A DNA stretch of 27,439 bases, from NCBI GenBank assembly GCA_003513495.1, contig DOPM01000046.1, forward strand, positions 121,822 to 149,260, in the 5' to 3' direction. The translations under genes were made by a program, and so were the position numbers. Origin of the DNA: Desulfosporosinus sp. Lineage in GTDB: Bacteria > Bacillota > Desulfitobacteriia > Desulfitobacteriales > Desulfitobacteriaceae. Under the pieces are notes generated by a model, which saw only the letters and a program-made list of their open reading frames with translations, did no database searches and had not been told where the DNA came from. Positions 7,671 to 15,106 of this stretch are shown here, in pieces (within the stretch, counting starts at the first letter, position 1; each line of letters starts with the position of its first letter).

Positions 7671-7727
7671 TATTGTATTTTTGCAACCATTAATGGCTTA
7701 GAGCAATGAAAATATGAAAATACAATA
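7671..7727. repeat. 11-bp inverted repeat
   Basis: TATTGTATTTT (7671-7681) and AAAATACAATA (7717-7727) are perfectly complementary across 35 bases. It sits in an AT-rich gene-free stretch (7475-7880) in which I see nothing else definite. It may be a regulator site, or part of the maintenance region. Confidence 0.35.
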
Positions 7728-7881
7728 TGAGATTAAGATAGCCAACGAGTGCTTTTTATGGACAAGGTAGTTTAGCATGCTGTACAAATGAAGCATTATT
7801 AACATAAATGGGTCGCAATCATTAATTAAAAGCCAATATAAATGTCATAACAAAATAGAAATAATATATGGTAAAAAACTA

Positions 7882-7910
7882 TTGACATCGGCTTACTTGG
7901 GTGTTATTAT
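7882..7910 (+). promoter_or_regulatory. Strong sigma-A-like promoter for GHKL gene
   Basis: TTGACA (7882-7887), 17 bases, TATTAT (7905-7910). It starts a leader of about 160 bases upstream of the gene at 8076. Confidence 0.75.
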
Positions 7911-7943
7911 AGAATAAGGAAAATATATATTGATAACAACGAG

Positions 7944-8003
7944 AAACCGTGATATAATCTCAACATGAGTTAAATCTTATGTTGTTTTTATGGGGCGGTT
8001 TTT
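7944..8003 (+). promoter_or_regulatory. Structured leader, possible attenuator
   Basis: CAACAT (7961-7966) pairs with ATGTTG (7979-7984) before TTTTT. Around it AAACCG (7944-7949) pairs with CGGTTT (7996-8001) before more T residues. Two nested terminator-like hairpins lie between promoter and gene. A similar AAACC...GGTTTTTT arrangement precedes the DUF2971 gene. Regulation by attenuation is inferred. Confidence 0.4.
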
Positions 8004-8075
8004 ATTTATTATTATAACTAAATATGAATTAATCTTTAGTCGCTCCAATCATTAAAGAAAGAGGTGTCCATATTT

Positions 8076-9986
8076 GTGAAAAAAATAACAATGGATATAA
8101 AGGCAAGCGTAAATGAAGCGTATGAGTTTCTACAGATTATTAACGATTTTGATAATCCGCTACAGATATTTAGAGAAGCTCTGCAAGATTCTTATGACTC
8201 TTTAGCAGATACAATTATCTGTAAAGTAGACATCCAAAAGTCTGTTGGTAGAGAATATTTGATAATCGAAGTAATAGATAACGGTCAAGGATTGGAGCGG
8301 GATAAAGTTAAACATTTTTTTGATCTTGCAAACTCAACTAAAATAGGAGATGATTTTGTTAGACATGGAGCAATGGTCGGATATAAGGGTCATGGTGATA
8401 AAATATATTTCAATTCCGAAAGAGTAGTCATTGCCTCAAAATGTATGGAAAATGAAGATTCGTGGGCAGTAATTTGCGAGAAGCCACTTACCCAGTTAGC
8501 TGAAAATAAAGAGTTGCGTTATTCTAAATTTTTAGATGTTGGTGACATTGATATAATATTTCCAGATATATGCATTAATTCAGGGTTTTACTTAAGAATA
8601 GTAAAGCCTCTCTCTTTTGAGTCACAAAATACATGGTATAAATTAAAGCACCTTTCGATTAGAGATTATATAAAGTGGTTCACGATTTTTGGTTCTATAA
8701 AACCTCTAATAGAACCAAATGAGTCATATAAAACGAAAAAACTATATCTAAGGGGACTTGATTTTGATGAATTTCAGTTTGAATACAATAACGATTTAAA
8801 TCCTGAACATGGGTTAAAGTTTATCAATTTAGAAAATGAAAGGTATGAAGTGCTAGATTTTGGACATTATTTTCCACAAGATTGCTTTGATATAAAACAG
8901 TTGAATTTAAAAGCTTCCATAGAAGGAAAAGACCCCTTGCATTACTATTCGCGGAGGGTTAGCTCGATTAAAAACCCTATTTACTGTCCTAATGCGGTAA
9001 AGTTTAATCTAATTATTCATTTAGAAGGGACTGAAACTAAACGAAAATACAATCTATGTTTGAAAAGCCCTAAGAGGCGTGGAAATAAACTGAATTACTA
9101 TACGGATGAAACGCGCTATGGAATATGGGCATGTAAAGATGGAATTCCGATTGAACGGGTAGATGATTGGCTACCAGGAAAAGGTAGTTACTCATATATG
9201 CATGCTTTCATAGACTGTGATAGTTTTCAACTTACTGCAAATAGAGGCTCAATTAGAAATACGGACACAGAAATTATTGATGCAATCAAGTTGAAAATCA
9301 AAGAAATTCTGGAAGAACCTGAAGTTAGTATGGAACTCAATCATAGAGAGAAGGAACAAGATAAGGCAAAAATACAAAAGAAGATCAGAGATGACCAGAA
9401 AAACCTTCAAAGGAGATTTAAGAGGTCTAAAAGTAGAAAGAAAATAGTATTACCAGATGGAACAGTATTCTTTGTCCCATTAAAGCTAAGCGATGGGGGG
9501 TACTCAGAATCTGAAACAATGATTCTACTAATACAATTACTTTTTAAGTTTCCAGGCTTATTTACATTTGATATCTTAGATTATAATACCCACGAGGGAA
9601 TTGATTTCGTAGTTCTTCATAACTCAGTGCCAAAATACATTGAATTAAAAGGTTCATTAAAAGGCAGTATAAACCATTCGTATCAAGTCGTTACAAAGTT
9701 TATTTGTTATGATATTTCTGACGAGATTTCAAATGGAAGTAAGATAAGTGATATTGAAGAAAATATAGCAGTATTTAAGGTTCGAGAAAAAGATGCATTC
9801 CGTTCAAACATCGAAATATTTAATGGACTACCATTTACAGGATATAAAATTGAGCCTGAATCTGTAACACTTGAAAGTATGGAGGTAATTGCTTTAGAAG
9901 GAATAATAACTGAAGTTTTAGGAGGTGAAATTATTACTAATGGAGATGAGATTATCCAAGGGATTATAAGTTTTGGAACTGGATGA
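8076..9986 (+). CDS. GHKL (Hsp90/MORC-like) ATPase with PD-(D/E)XK-like C-terminus
   Basis: A 636-residue protein. The N-terminus carries the GHKL ATP-binding fold: N box REALQDS (E34, D38), G1 box DNGQG (68-72) and G2 box GYKGHG (102-107). A transducer-like middle follows, then a basic coiled-coil-like segment around 430-460 (KKIRDDQKN, RRFKRSKSRKK). The C-terminal domain has the pattern D510-x12-E523-L-K525 after a glutamate/histidine region, as in PD-(D/E)XK nucleases, and may cut DNA. GTG 8076 is chosen because AGAGGTG ends nine bases before it; GTG 8064 lies within that site. It is a single gene with its own promoter and leader. An ATP-gated DNA-targeting defence effector is plausible; no named system is recognised. 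Confidence 0.7.
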   Translation: MKKITMDIKASVNEAYEFLQIINDFDNPLQIFREALQDSYDSLADTIICKVDIQKSVGREYLIIEVIDNGQGLERDKVKHFFDLANSTKIGDDFVRHGAMVGYKGHGDKIYFNSERVVIASKCMENEDSWAVICEKPLTQLAENKELRYSKFLDVGDIDIIFPDICINSGFYLRIVKPLSFESQNTWYKLKHLSIRDYIKWFTIFGSIKPLIEPNESYKTKKLYLRGLDFDEFQFEYNNDLNPEHGLKFINLENERYEVLDFGHYFPQDCFDIKQLNLKASIEGKDPLHYYSRRVSSIKNPIYCPNAVKFNLIIHLEGTETKRKYNLCLKSPKRRGNKLNYYTDETRYGIWACKDGIPIERVDDWLPGKGSYSYMHAFIDCDSFQLTANRGSIRNTDTEIIDAIKLKIKEILEEPEVSMELNHREKEQDKAKIQKKIRDDQKNLQRRFKRSKSRKKIVLPDGTVFFVPLKLSDGGYSESETMILLIQLLFKFPGLFTFDILDYNTHEGIDFVVLHNSVPKYIELKGSLKGSINHSYQVVTKFICYDISDEISNGSKISDIEENIAVFKVREKDAFRSNIEIFNGLPFTGYKIEPESVTLESMEVIALEGIITEVLGGEIITNGDEIIQGIISFGTG

Positions 9987-10033
9987 TTAGACCAATATCG
10001 ACAAGAGAAAATGGTACTATTTATGATGTGGAT

Positions 10034-10073
10034 ACTGAAAACTACTGAAAACTACTGAAGACTACTGAAGACT
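10034..10073. repeat. Four tandem 10-bp repeats
   Basis: ACTGAAAACT occurs twice, followed by two copies of ACTGAAGACT, without spacers, about 50 bases after the GHKL gene. It may be slippage expansion or a protein-binding array; it keeps a period near one helical turn. Confidence 0.6.
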
Positions 10074-10149
10074 AGGGAATGTTTAAGTAAACCTTGGGGT
10101 ATAGAGGTCTCTCGTTCAAGATCAGTACGCCCACCATATAACGATATTA

Positions 10150-10245
10150 TTTAGCGAATATAAATACCTAAAGCCTTGGTACAGGCGAGAATGCGGATGT
10201 TTGAGAATTGTGGGGGAAGCAGTTAAATACTCACAAAAACTCATT
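10150..10245 (+). pseudogene. Integrase 3'-end relic A
   Basis: A stretch aligning with 12482-12570 (shared ATTAT-CGA-ATAAATA and AAGCCTTG blocks). Fragments such as ENADV*ELWGKQLN look like the MQENA-LFGK tail common in phage integrases, with in-frame stops. Directly followed by the 33-bp repeat. The integrase origin is inferred from weak similarity. Confidence 0.35.
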
Positions 10246-10278
10246 AGTATCTGTAAGTAGTCGGTAAAAATTCGGTCA
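10246..10278 (+). repeat. 33-bp repeat, copy A
   Basis: Identical to 15107-15139 except for one base (A against C at position 21 of the repeat). Contains TCGGT-AAAAAT-TCGGTCA, two near-direct half sites. Same orientation as copies B and C. Candidate attachment or recombination site, or the conserved end of a lost integrase gene. Confidence 0.65.
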
Positions 10279-10312
10279 AACAGAAAAGACTTAACTAACA
10301 ATTTAGTATACA

Positions 10313-10349
10313 AAATCCCCACCTTTTTAAATAGGGTGAGGATTTTTTT
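10313..10349 (+). terminator. Terminator after relic A
   Basis: AAATCCCCACC pairs with GGTGAGGATTT (one mismatch) and a run of seven T residues follows. It may be the terminator of the lost integrase gene and now ends transcription from the GHKL gene. Confidence 0.65.
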
Positions 10350-10703
10350 ATTGACTTCTTAATCTAAGTTGGAGTAGTAATCAGCTACCTTGACACCTAA
10401 AATGTTAACTCATCATGACACTGAAAGCATTGATATGAGCCGATTTCCTTAAAAGCTACTTCATAATAATTGAGCTTTAAGGCGTTAGAAATCAGTTAGT
10501 GTAAAATTACTCGGATAGAGAATTCCAACGCATTAGAGCACCGTTTGAACGTGATAAAATGGTATTTTAAATGGCTCAATGATGCAATAAAGTGATTAGA
10601 TGTGTTCTATTAGTGACCTCCCGTTATAACAACCGAAGACAACGACGATATTTTCAATTATAGTGGTACTTACCCAGTTGAACATAGGGATAAAGGTACT
10701 TTA
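10350..10703. other. Gene-free stretch
   Basis: About 350 bases without a supportable gene, promoter or repeat on either strand. All frames are broken by stops; it is probably degraded accessory DNA. Confidence 0.5.
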
Positions 10704-10769
10704 GCGACAGTCAAGCGATGATGGAATATGGGCAAGCCACAGGATGCCCCTCTGAGCTGTCGAATCGCT
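10704..10769. ncRNA. Possible structured RNA with pseudoknot
   Basis: CGACAG (10705-10710) pairs with CTGTCG (10757-10762), and AGCGAT (10714-10719) pairs with ATCGCT (10764-10769). The two stems cross, giving a pseudoknot or a two-state switch. Between them GGGCA (10730-10734) pairs with TGCCC (10745-10749). It lies just past the 3' end of the AP2 endonuclease-like gene and can form from either strand. It could be the remnant of an intron core or of an IS605-type guide RNA scaffold; no family is certain. Confidence 0.4.
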
Positions 10770-10782
10770 CCCGTGGATAGTG

Positions 10783-11889
10783 TTACAATAAGTCTTTATT
10801 CTTTTTTTTATACTGTTTCATCAGTCTCTTGTCATCTTCTTTTGCCTTCCTTAATTTAGTTCTTAACTTTTTGAATTTACTAACTAGATCATCTGATGGT
10901 TCGGGAACATCATTTAATTCTGCCTTATCCTCAAACAAATATATTGAAGCCATATTATATACCTGTGCGGCTTCTATCTCTGATGTATAAGCTCCCAGAT
11001 AAATACCTCTAAAATTATACATGATCTTGACTGCCCATTTGCCATTCGTTGTAGTTAAGCCTTTGTAGATAGATGAACTCAAATGTTTGAACTCGCCTCT
11101 TGAATGTTTTTTAGTTTCTTTCTTAGTAGCCAATTCTATTATATTTAAATGAAAAGAACTTAATACATCTTCAATTATTTGGTCTACAATAAAATCAATG
11201 TCCCTATCTATTCTTGAAAAAACTGCATCACATAGAACAAATATAAATGTTTTATAGCCTTTCTTTTTTAAGTCCTTTTGTTTTAGTAAATCCTCTGAAA
11301 CTTTATCTTTATGATAATAGTCAGCACCTGGCTCAATTACATATTTTAAAAAGCTATTACCTTTAAATATTACTATCGGTATGTCGGCTTCATGACCACC
11401 CGTAAGAATCGAAATATTATTTACACCAACAATCACATCTAATTCATCAGAAATTTCTGCTAATTTTTGAGTTAATTTAATATTAAATTGTTGCCTTACG
11501 TATTCTTCAAGACTACTACCAAAATACACTTTATTGTTATTCAAAAAAGTACCTCTTGTTTTTGCTCTTATCTCTTTATAATTTCTTTTTTGGGCTGCTT
11601 TAAGTCCTGATTCTTTAGATGTATATTCCCAACCTATCCTTTTTAATCTCCAATTTATTGATTGTCTTGTTAAATTAAAGAATCTAGCCATATCTGGTAC
11701 TGGACAAAATAACTTAAACCTTAATTTGTAGATCTTAATATATAGCGATAACTTGTCATTACTATTAATAAATCTAAAGTCACTTGATATTGATGCTAAT
11801 TTCTCTATTATGGTCAATTCTTCTTTTGAAAGGGTTATTGAATTTAATAAAACATCTACTTCTTCTTTAGACATCTGAGAAAAATCCAT
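10783..11889 (-). CDS. AP2-domain homing-endonuclease-like protein
   Basis: A 368-residue protein with three parts. Residues about 63-88 form a helix-turn-helix (ARFFNLTRQSINWRLKRIGW). The middle (about 165-220) has acidic/His residues spaced as in Vsr/EDxHD-type nucleases: E167, D169, E186, D190, H193, D195, then a lysine-rich helix and GYKTFIF. Residues 271-326 are an AP2 DNA-binding domain (YKGL, KWAVKI, YLGAY, EAAQVYN). HNH, GIY-YIG and EDxHD homing enzymes of phages often carry AP2 domains. The tail is a basic helix. ATG 11889 follows GGGGTGG. It is freestanding: no split host gene is evident. Nuclease activity is inferred; the AP2 call is strong. Confidence 0.68.
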   Translation of the reverse strand: MDFSQMSKEEVDVLLNSITLSKEELTIIEKLASISSDFRFINSNDKLSLYIKIYKLRFKLFCPVPDMARFFNLTRQSINWRLKRIGWEYTSKESGLKAAQKRNYKEIRAKTRGTFLNNNKVYFGSSLEEYVRQQFNIKLTQKLAEISDELDVIVGVNNISILTGGHEADIPIVIFKGNSFLKYVIEPGADYYHKDKVSEDLLKQKDLKKKGYKTFIFVLCDAVFSRIDRDIDFIVDQIIEDVLSSFHLNIIELATKKETKKHSRGEFKHLSSSIYKGLTTTNGKWAVKIMYNFRGIYLGAYTSEIEAAQVYNMASIYLFEDKAELNDVPEPSDDLVSKFKKLRTKLRKAKEDDKRLMKQYKKKNKDLL

Positions 11890-11969
11890 TAATTACCACC
11901 CCGTCTTAAAACCCTAACTCATAATTATACCATTTAACACATATGAATAGGGTTGAAAAATTGAATTGA

Positions 11970-12134
11970 GATGTTCAATTAGGTAAAAAGCAAAATATCT
12001 TAGCAGGTAAATCTGGAGAGGTTGATTGCTCGGAATTGTATCGTAAGGTACACTATTGGATACGATTTATGGTTAATTTAGAATGTAGTGATCCGACGCT
12101 TCTTGAACGAAAGATAGGTATCATAAGGTTTTAA
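11970..12134 (+). pseudogene. Open protein-like fragment without start
   Basis: A 54-codon open frame (ending in MVNLECSDPTLLERKIGIIRF-like sequence) bounded upstream by a stop and lacking an initiation codon and ribosome binding site at its beginning. The composition looks coding, but I recognise no family. It is probably a fragment of a lost gene. The rest of 11900-12290 shows nothing else. Confidence 0.25.
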
Positions 12135-12288
12135 AATTTTTGTGAAACGTACCTTCATTGACCATTTGATAGATATTATATCAGCCTGAGGGTATTGTCA
12201 TAATCATAACTTAACAGTTCTAAATATAATTTTCCTCTAGTAAAGAGCAAAGGAATGAATCGTGATCAAAACTTACAATCAAAACAGG

Positions 12289-12319
12289 AGAAAGGTAAGG
12301 GTTAGCCCCTACCTCTTTG
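12289..12319 (-). terminator. Hairpin at 3' end of minus-strand integrase relic
   Basis: GGTAaGGG and the matching CCCcTACC form a hairpin next to the relic's stop codon. The same approximately 50-bp block, in the same relation to a stop codon, recurs at 17775-17825 behind the HNH gene. Confidence 0.5.
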
Positions 12320-12320
12320 C

Positions 12321-12460
12321 TTATAAAGAATTAACCTTTTCAATCATCTTAGTGCGACTAGGAGTGGTATAGATGAGTGTTGTGTGAATGTTTGAATGCC
12401 CTGCGATATTAGCAACTTCAGCCACGGTGTAATCGTGTCGCTCCGACCAATTTCGACATT
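12321..12460 (-). pseudogene. Tyrosine recombinase C-terminal fragment
   Basis: Minus-strand translation gives YTVAEVANIAGHSNIHTTLIYTTPSRTK in two blocks, then MIEKVNSL and a stop. This is the unmistakable C-terminal catalytic part of an XerC/D-type recombinase, with the GHSNIxTT box and the nucleophilic tyrosine. The frame is lost upstream of about 12460, so only some 45 codons remain. It is not part of either intact recombinase in the window. Confidence 0.7.
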
Positions 12461-12481
12461 ATATGACGATCATAAATATAT

Positions 12482-12570
12482 GCTGAAGCCTTGATGCAAG
12501 CAGAATTGAGAGAAATAGGTACAAGTTGGAGGTTGGACAGATTTTCATTAAATACCTATAAAATTCTTTA
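12482..12570 (+). pseudogene. Integrase 3'-end relic B
   Basis: Aligns with relic A (10150-10245) at the ATAAATA and AAGCCTTG blocks and leads into the diverged repeat B. One frame reads EALMQAELREIGTSW, compatible with an integrase tail. No start and no continuous frame remain. Confidence 0.3.
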
Positions 12571-12604
12571 AGTACAGCTAAGTATTCTGGCAAAGTTCTG
12601 GCAA
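12571..12604 (+). repeat. Diverged copy B of the 33-bp repeat
   Basis: Keeps the same architecture as copies A and C (AGTA, TAAGTA, then two half sites TCTGGCAA separated by AGT) but differs at many positions. Same orientation, about 2.3 kb after copy A and 2.5 kb before copy C. Confidence 0.4.
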
Positions 12605-12623
12605 GAAGACAAAAAGATGAAAA

Positions 12624-12664
12624 GCAAGTACCCATTCATTCCATGGAGTGGGTACTTTAATTTT
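12624..12664 (+). terminator. Terminator after relic B
   Basis: AAGTACCCATTC pairs with GAGTGGGTACTT (one G-T wobble) and is followed by TTAATTTTTT. Confidence 0.7.
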
Positions 12665-12961
12665 TTAAAAAGCTCAGCCTATCGATGAAAGTAAAGAATT
12701 ACACTGGTTATAGACGACGATAGGTATTATTATAGGTGCAATTTTCGGTTTTTAAAGTATACAAAAGCCTATTATCTCCTAAACACAATTAATTGTATAA
12801 TTTGTAAATACACCTTTTTACATGGCGAAATCACGGATAAAAAGTTTTCTAAAGTCGAATCAATTTGAGATCAGACAATATAGTCATAGAAGCCTATATT
12901 AATTAATGAGGACACAACGAATGAAACTGACGCAAATATACACTTGTTAAGTTCTATAACA

Positions 12962-12997
12962 AGAGTATATAATTTGAGGACTGAAATTATATACTCT
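12962..12997. repeat. Perfect 14-bp inverted repeat
   Basis: AGAGTATATAATTT (12962-12975) and AAATTATATACTCT (12984-12997) flank eight bases. It ends six bases before the -35 of the promoter at 13003 and could be an operator or a terminator closing off upstream transcription; no T run follows directly. Confidence 0.6.
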
Positions 12998-13002
12998 AAA
13001 CT

Positions 13003-13031
13003 TTGATTAGAATAGACTAAATTTTTAATTA
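13003..13031 (+). promoter_or_regulatory. Promoter for structured leader
   Basis: TTGATT (13003-13008), 17 bases, TAATTA (13026-13031). The -10 is weak. Transcription would enter two consecutive hairpins. Confidence 0.4.
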
Positions 13032-13047
13032 GTGCGAATGTAGTACT

Positions 13048-13125
13048 TCCTCGGGTTTTACAAATGTAAAAGATTATTGAGGAGACTAAACTTCTGCTCA
13101 ACATTGAACGGCTGAGCAGTTTTTT
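13048..13125 (+). promoter_or_regulatory. Two-hairpin leader ending in a terminator
   Basis: First hairpin: outer stem TCCTC (13048-13052) with GAGGA (13079-13083), inner stem TTTTACA/TGTAAAA (13056-13062, 13065-13071). Second: CTGCTCA (13094-13100) with TGAGCAG (13113-13119) followed by six T residues, a textbook terminator. It is 200 bases upstream of the P-loop ATPase gene, suggesting attenuation or simply isolation. Confidence 0.5.
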
Positions 13126-13179
13126 CAATAGGCAAAAAATCTTTAAATTGGAAAATTGTTGATTCTTAGATAGAAATGT

Positions 13180-13279
13180 AGTTTAATATTGGAGGGATCT
13201 TTACTTTCATTACAGATAAAAAGTGGAAGTACTTACTGGCTAGATAATGGCGATAAAAATGTCAACTTATATAGAATGT
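13180..13279 (+). pseudogene. DUF4365-like nuclease fragment
   Basis: One plus-strand frame reads LLSLQIKSGSTYWLDN, then GDKNVNLYRM and a stop. LQIKSG followed by a short aromatic strand is the core of DUF4365/PD-(D/E)XK-type proteins (the IQVKSG box with the catalytic Q/E-x-K). Only about 30 codons survive and there is no start. It suggests another lost defence-type gene at this position. Confidence 0.35.
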
Positions 13280-13325
13280 AAACAAGGGAATGTATTAAAA
13301 TAATCAGAGGTTTAGGAGGAAAAAA

Positions 13326-14867
13326 TTGATTACAAGAGATGAATACTTTAAAAGTTGGGGGTTTAAAGTTGACCCTTTTGCCTCTACCAATGCTGAACAT
13401 GAAGAATATCTAAATGAATATTTTGTTCATCCTCCATATTTCGGTTCACTAGTGGGGTCTTTTGACAAACCAAAAACATCAATGGTAATTGCCCCTCGTG
13501 GGTTTGGTAAAACTGCACAGAGAAGACGGTTTGAAAAGCTAGCTGTTGAATATTGTGATGAGATAGTATGTATTGTATATGATAATTTTCCGATTGAAGG
13601 CATATCTGATTTAAAGCATATAAATATTGATAAACATCTTCAGAAGATAATAAAATCCCTTTTGATAGCTTTCCTCTCCAAAATGTATGAAACTCCAGAG
13701 GTCGGTTACAACGACTATGAAAGGAAAATGCTACTAAGTCTAATTGAGCGGTATTTAAACAATATTACGCCTACTGATGTAAAAAATACTATTGATAATA
13801 TAAAAGGTGCTAAGGGGAAGTTATACGATTTTTGGATTAATGCTTCTAAACCCATAAGTTCTATTATTAACATGATTTTAAAAGCTAAAAACTTAGGGTC
13901 AGTGGACTTAGAACTTAAACAACAGAAGGTTAGTGAAATTTCCTCAGTGGATTATTTTTTGTTTCTCCAAAGCCTTTTCGCCAGAGTAGGGTTTAAAGCT
14001 GTATATATTTTAATTGATAAAATAGACGAGAATCATCTTACAGGAAACGATTCGCTTGCTTCCTATTCCTTGATAAGACCGTTAATCAAGGATTTAAGCC
14101 TTCTTGAAGGAAAACTGGTAGTCTTTAAATTCTTCCTTTGGGATAAGATAACTGACCATTGGGCAGAAGACATTAGGTTAGACAGGATTGAACACTTTGA
14201 ACTTGAATGGGAGAAAAGGCAAATCAAGGATATGATCAACAAAAGGTTGAGTGTTTTGAGTGATGAAAAGATTAATATGCTCCAACAAGTTTTAGATTGT
14301 GAAACGAGTACAATTGACGATATTTTTTTATTTGCTCAAAATTCACCGAGGAATTTGATTAACTTGCTTAATTTTATTTTTGACGAACATATAAATCGAG
14401 CCGAAAATGTAAATTCAAAGCCTGACATAATTGACATTACTAGAGGTATTGATAAATATTGTGCTGATAAATTTACCGATGTCATTACAGATAAAACCCA
14501 ACAGGCAAACTTACGACGACTAAAAATGGCTACTTTTACTATACCATTTCTAGGGAATAATCTTTTTAAGGTTAAGGAAAACGTAATAAGAAATATGATA
14601 CAACCTTGGACTAGAGCAGGTTTTGTAATTACATTACCCAATAAAGTCTCAAGTAAGACAAACAAAAGACCAGTTAATTTATATTCAGTAAATGATATAG
14701 TAATTGCAAGGCATATCTGTAGTAATCAGCGGTTAGAAGACTTTATATCTAGAAATATTTTTATTTGTGATGATTGTGGACAAGTTGTTATTTTTGATAG
14801 ATTAAATAGTTACGGTAGGGATGACTTCAACTGTCCCCATTGCCAGAACTCGGTAATTATTTCTTAA
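13326..14867 (+). CDS. P-loop ATPase with C-terminal zinc ribbon
   Basis: A 513-residue protein. Walker A is APRGFGKT (56-63) and Walker B is YILIDKIDE (D231, D234, E235), with helical lid-like sequence after it, as in STAND/ORC-like AAA+ NTPases. The C-terminus is a treble-clef/zinc-ribbon with CDDC (481-484) and CPHC (503-506). The N-terminal WGFKVDPFASTNAEHEE leads to an aromatic HPPYFGS segment before the P-loop, a pattern seen in a poorly characterised group of bacterial ATPases. TTG 13326 is the start, with AGGAGG six bases before. No partner gene is adjacent. It sits between repeat copies B and C behind a structured leader and has its own terminator, so it looks like a one-gene cassette, possibly defensive. 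Function unknown. Confidence 0.72.
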   Translation: MITRDEYFKSWGFKVDPFASTNAEHEEYLNEYFVHPPYFGSLVGSFDKPKTSMVIAPRGFGKTAQRRRFEKLAVEYCDEIVCIVYDNFPIEGISDLKHINIDKHLQKIIKSLLIAFLSKMYETPEVGYNDYERKMLLSLIERYLNNITPTDVKNTIDNIKGAKGKLYDFWINASKPISSIINMILKAKNLGSVDLELKQQKVSEISSVDYFLFLQSLFARVGFKAVYILIDKIDENHLTGNDSLASYSLIRPLIKDLSLLEGKLVVFKFFLWDKITDHWAEDIRLDRIEHFELEWEKRQIKDMINKRLSVLSDEKINMLQQVLDCETSTIDDIFLFAQNSPRNLINLLNFIFDEHINRAENVNSKPDIIDITRGIDKYCADKFTDVITDKTQQANLRRLKMATFTIPFLGNNLFKVKENVIRNMIQPWTRAGFVITLPNKVSSKTNKRPVNLYSVNDIVIARHICSNQRLEDFISRNIFICDDCGQVVIFDRLNSYGRDDFNCPHCQNSVIIS

Positions 14868-14878
14868 AATAAGCTTAT

Positions 14879-14918
14879 AGAAGGGAATGGCTAGAATTGC
14901 TGTTCCTTCTTATTTTTT
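14879..14918 (+). terminator. Terminator of P-loop ATPase gene
   Basis: AGAAGGGAA (14879-14887) pairs with TTCCTTCT (14903-14910) with one bulged G; a run of seven T/A-T bases follows. Confidence 0.65.
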
Positions 14919-15029
14919 AAGTTTCCTCTAATGTTTTTGTAAATTTGTAAGTTCAAATATATAACGAAAATTTTTTTAAAAAGAAATATTGTTTGACCAG
15001 ATAACTTAATAAGAAGTTGTTATTGTCTA

Positions 15030-15106
15030 TAAAACGTATGATTACGCAGACAGAGGATAAGGATTTGGGGCGTAAAAATAGAAGTATTTCAGGGATAAAC
15101 CAACTC
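15030..15106 (+). pseudogene. Integrase 3'-end relic C
   Basis: Aligns loosely with the end of relic A (GGATTTGGGG against GAATTGTGGGGG, and AAACCAACTC against AAAAACTCAT) immediately before the 33-bp repeat. Only a short protein-like fragment (DLGRKN, SGINQ) is left. Confidence 0.25.

Noticed and set aside
10105..10136. tRNA 3'-end-like string (GTTCAAGATC...CGCCCACCA) next to the repeats
   Set aside because: The bases around the T-loop-like segment cannot pair into a T stem, and no anticodon or D arm is found upstream. A worn attachment-site remnant remains possible, but it is not a tRNA.
10122..10322. 66-codon minus-strand ORF
   Set aside because: It is the reverse of integrase relic A, the 33-bp repeat and the terminator; composition is not coding and there is no ribosome binding site.
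12871..13128. 85-codon minus-strand ORF
   Set aside because: Lies across the inverted repeat, promoter and two hairpins; it is an artefact of AT-rich structured DNA.
14336..14665. 109-codon minus-strand ORF inside the P-loop ATPase gene
   Set aside because: Antisense shadow; the plus-strand frame has clear functional motifs.
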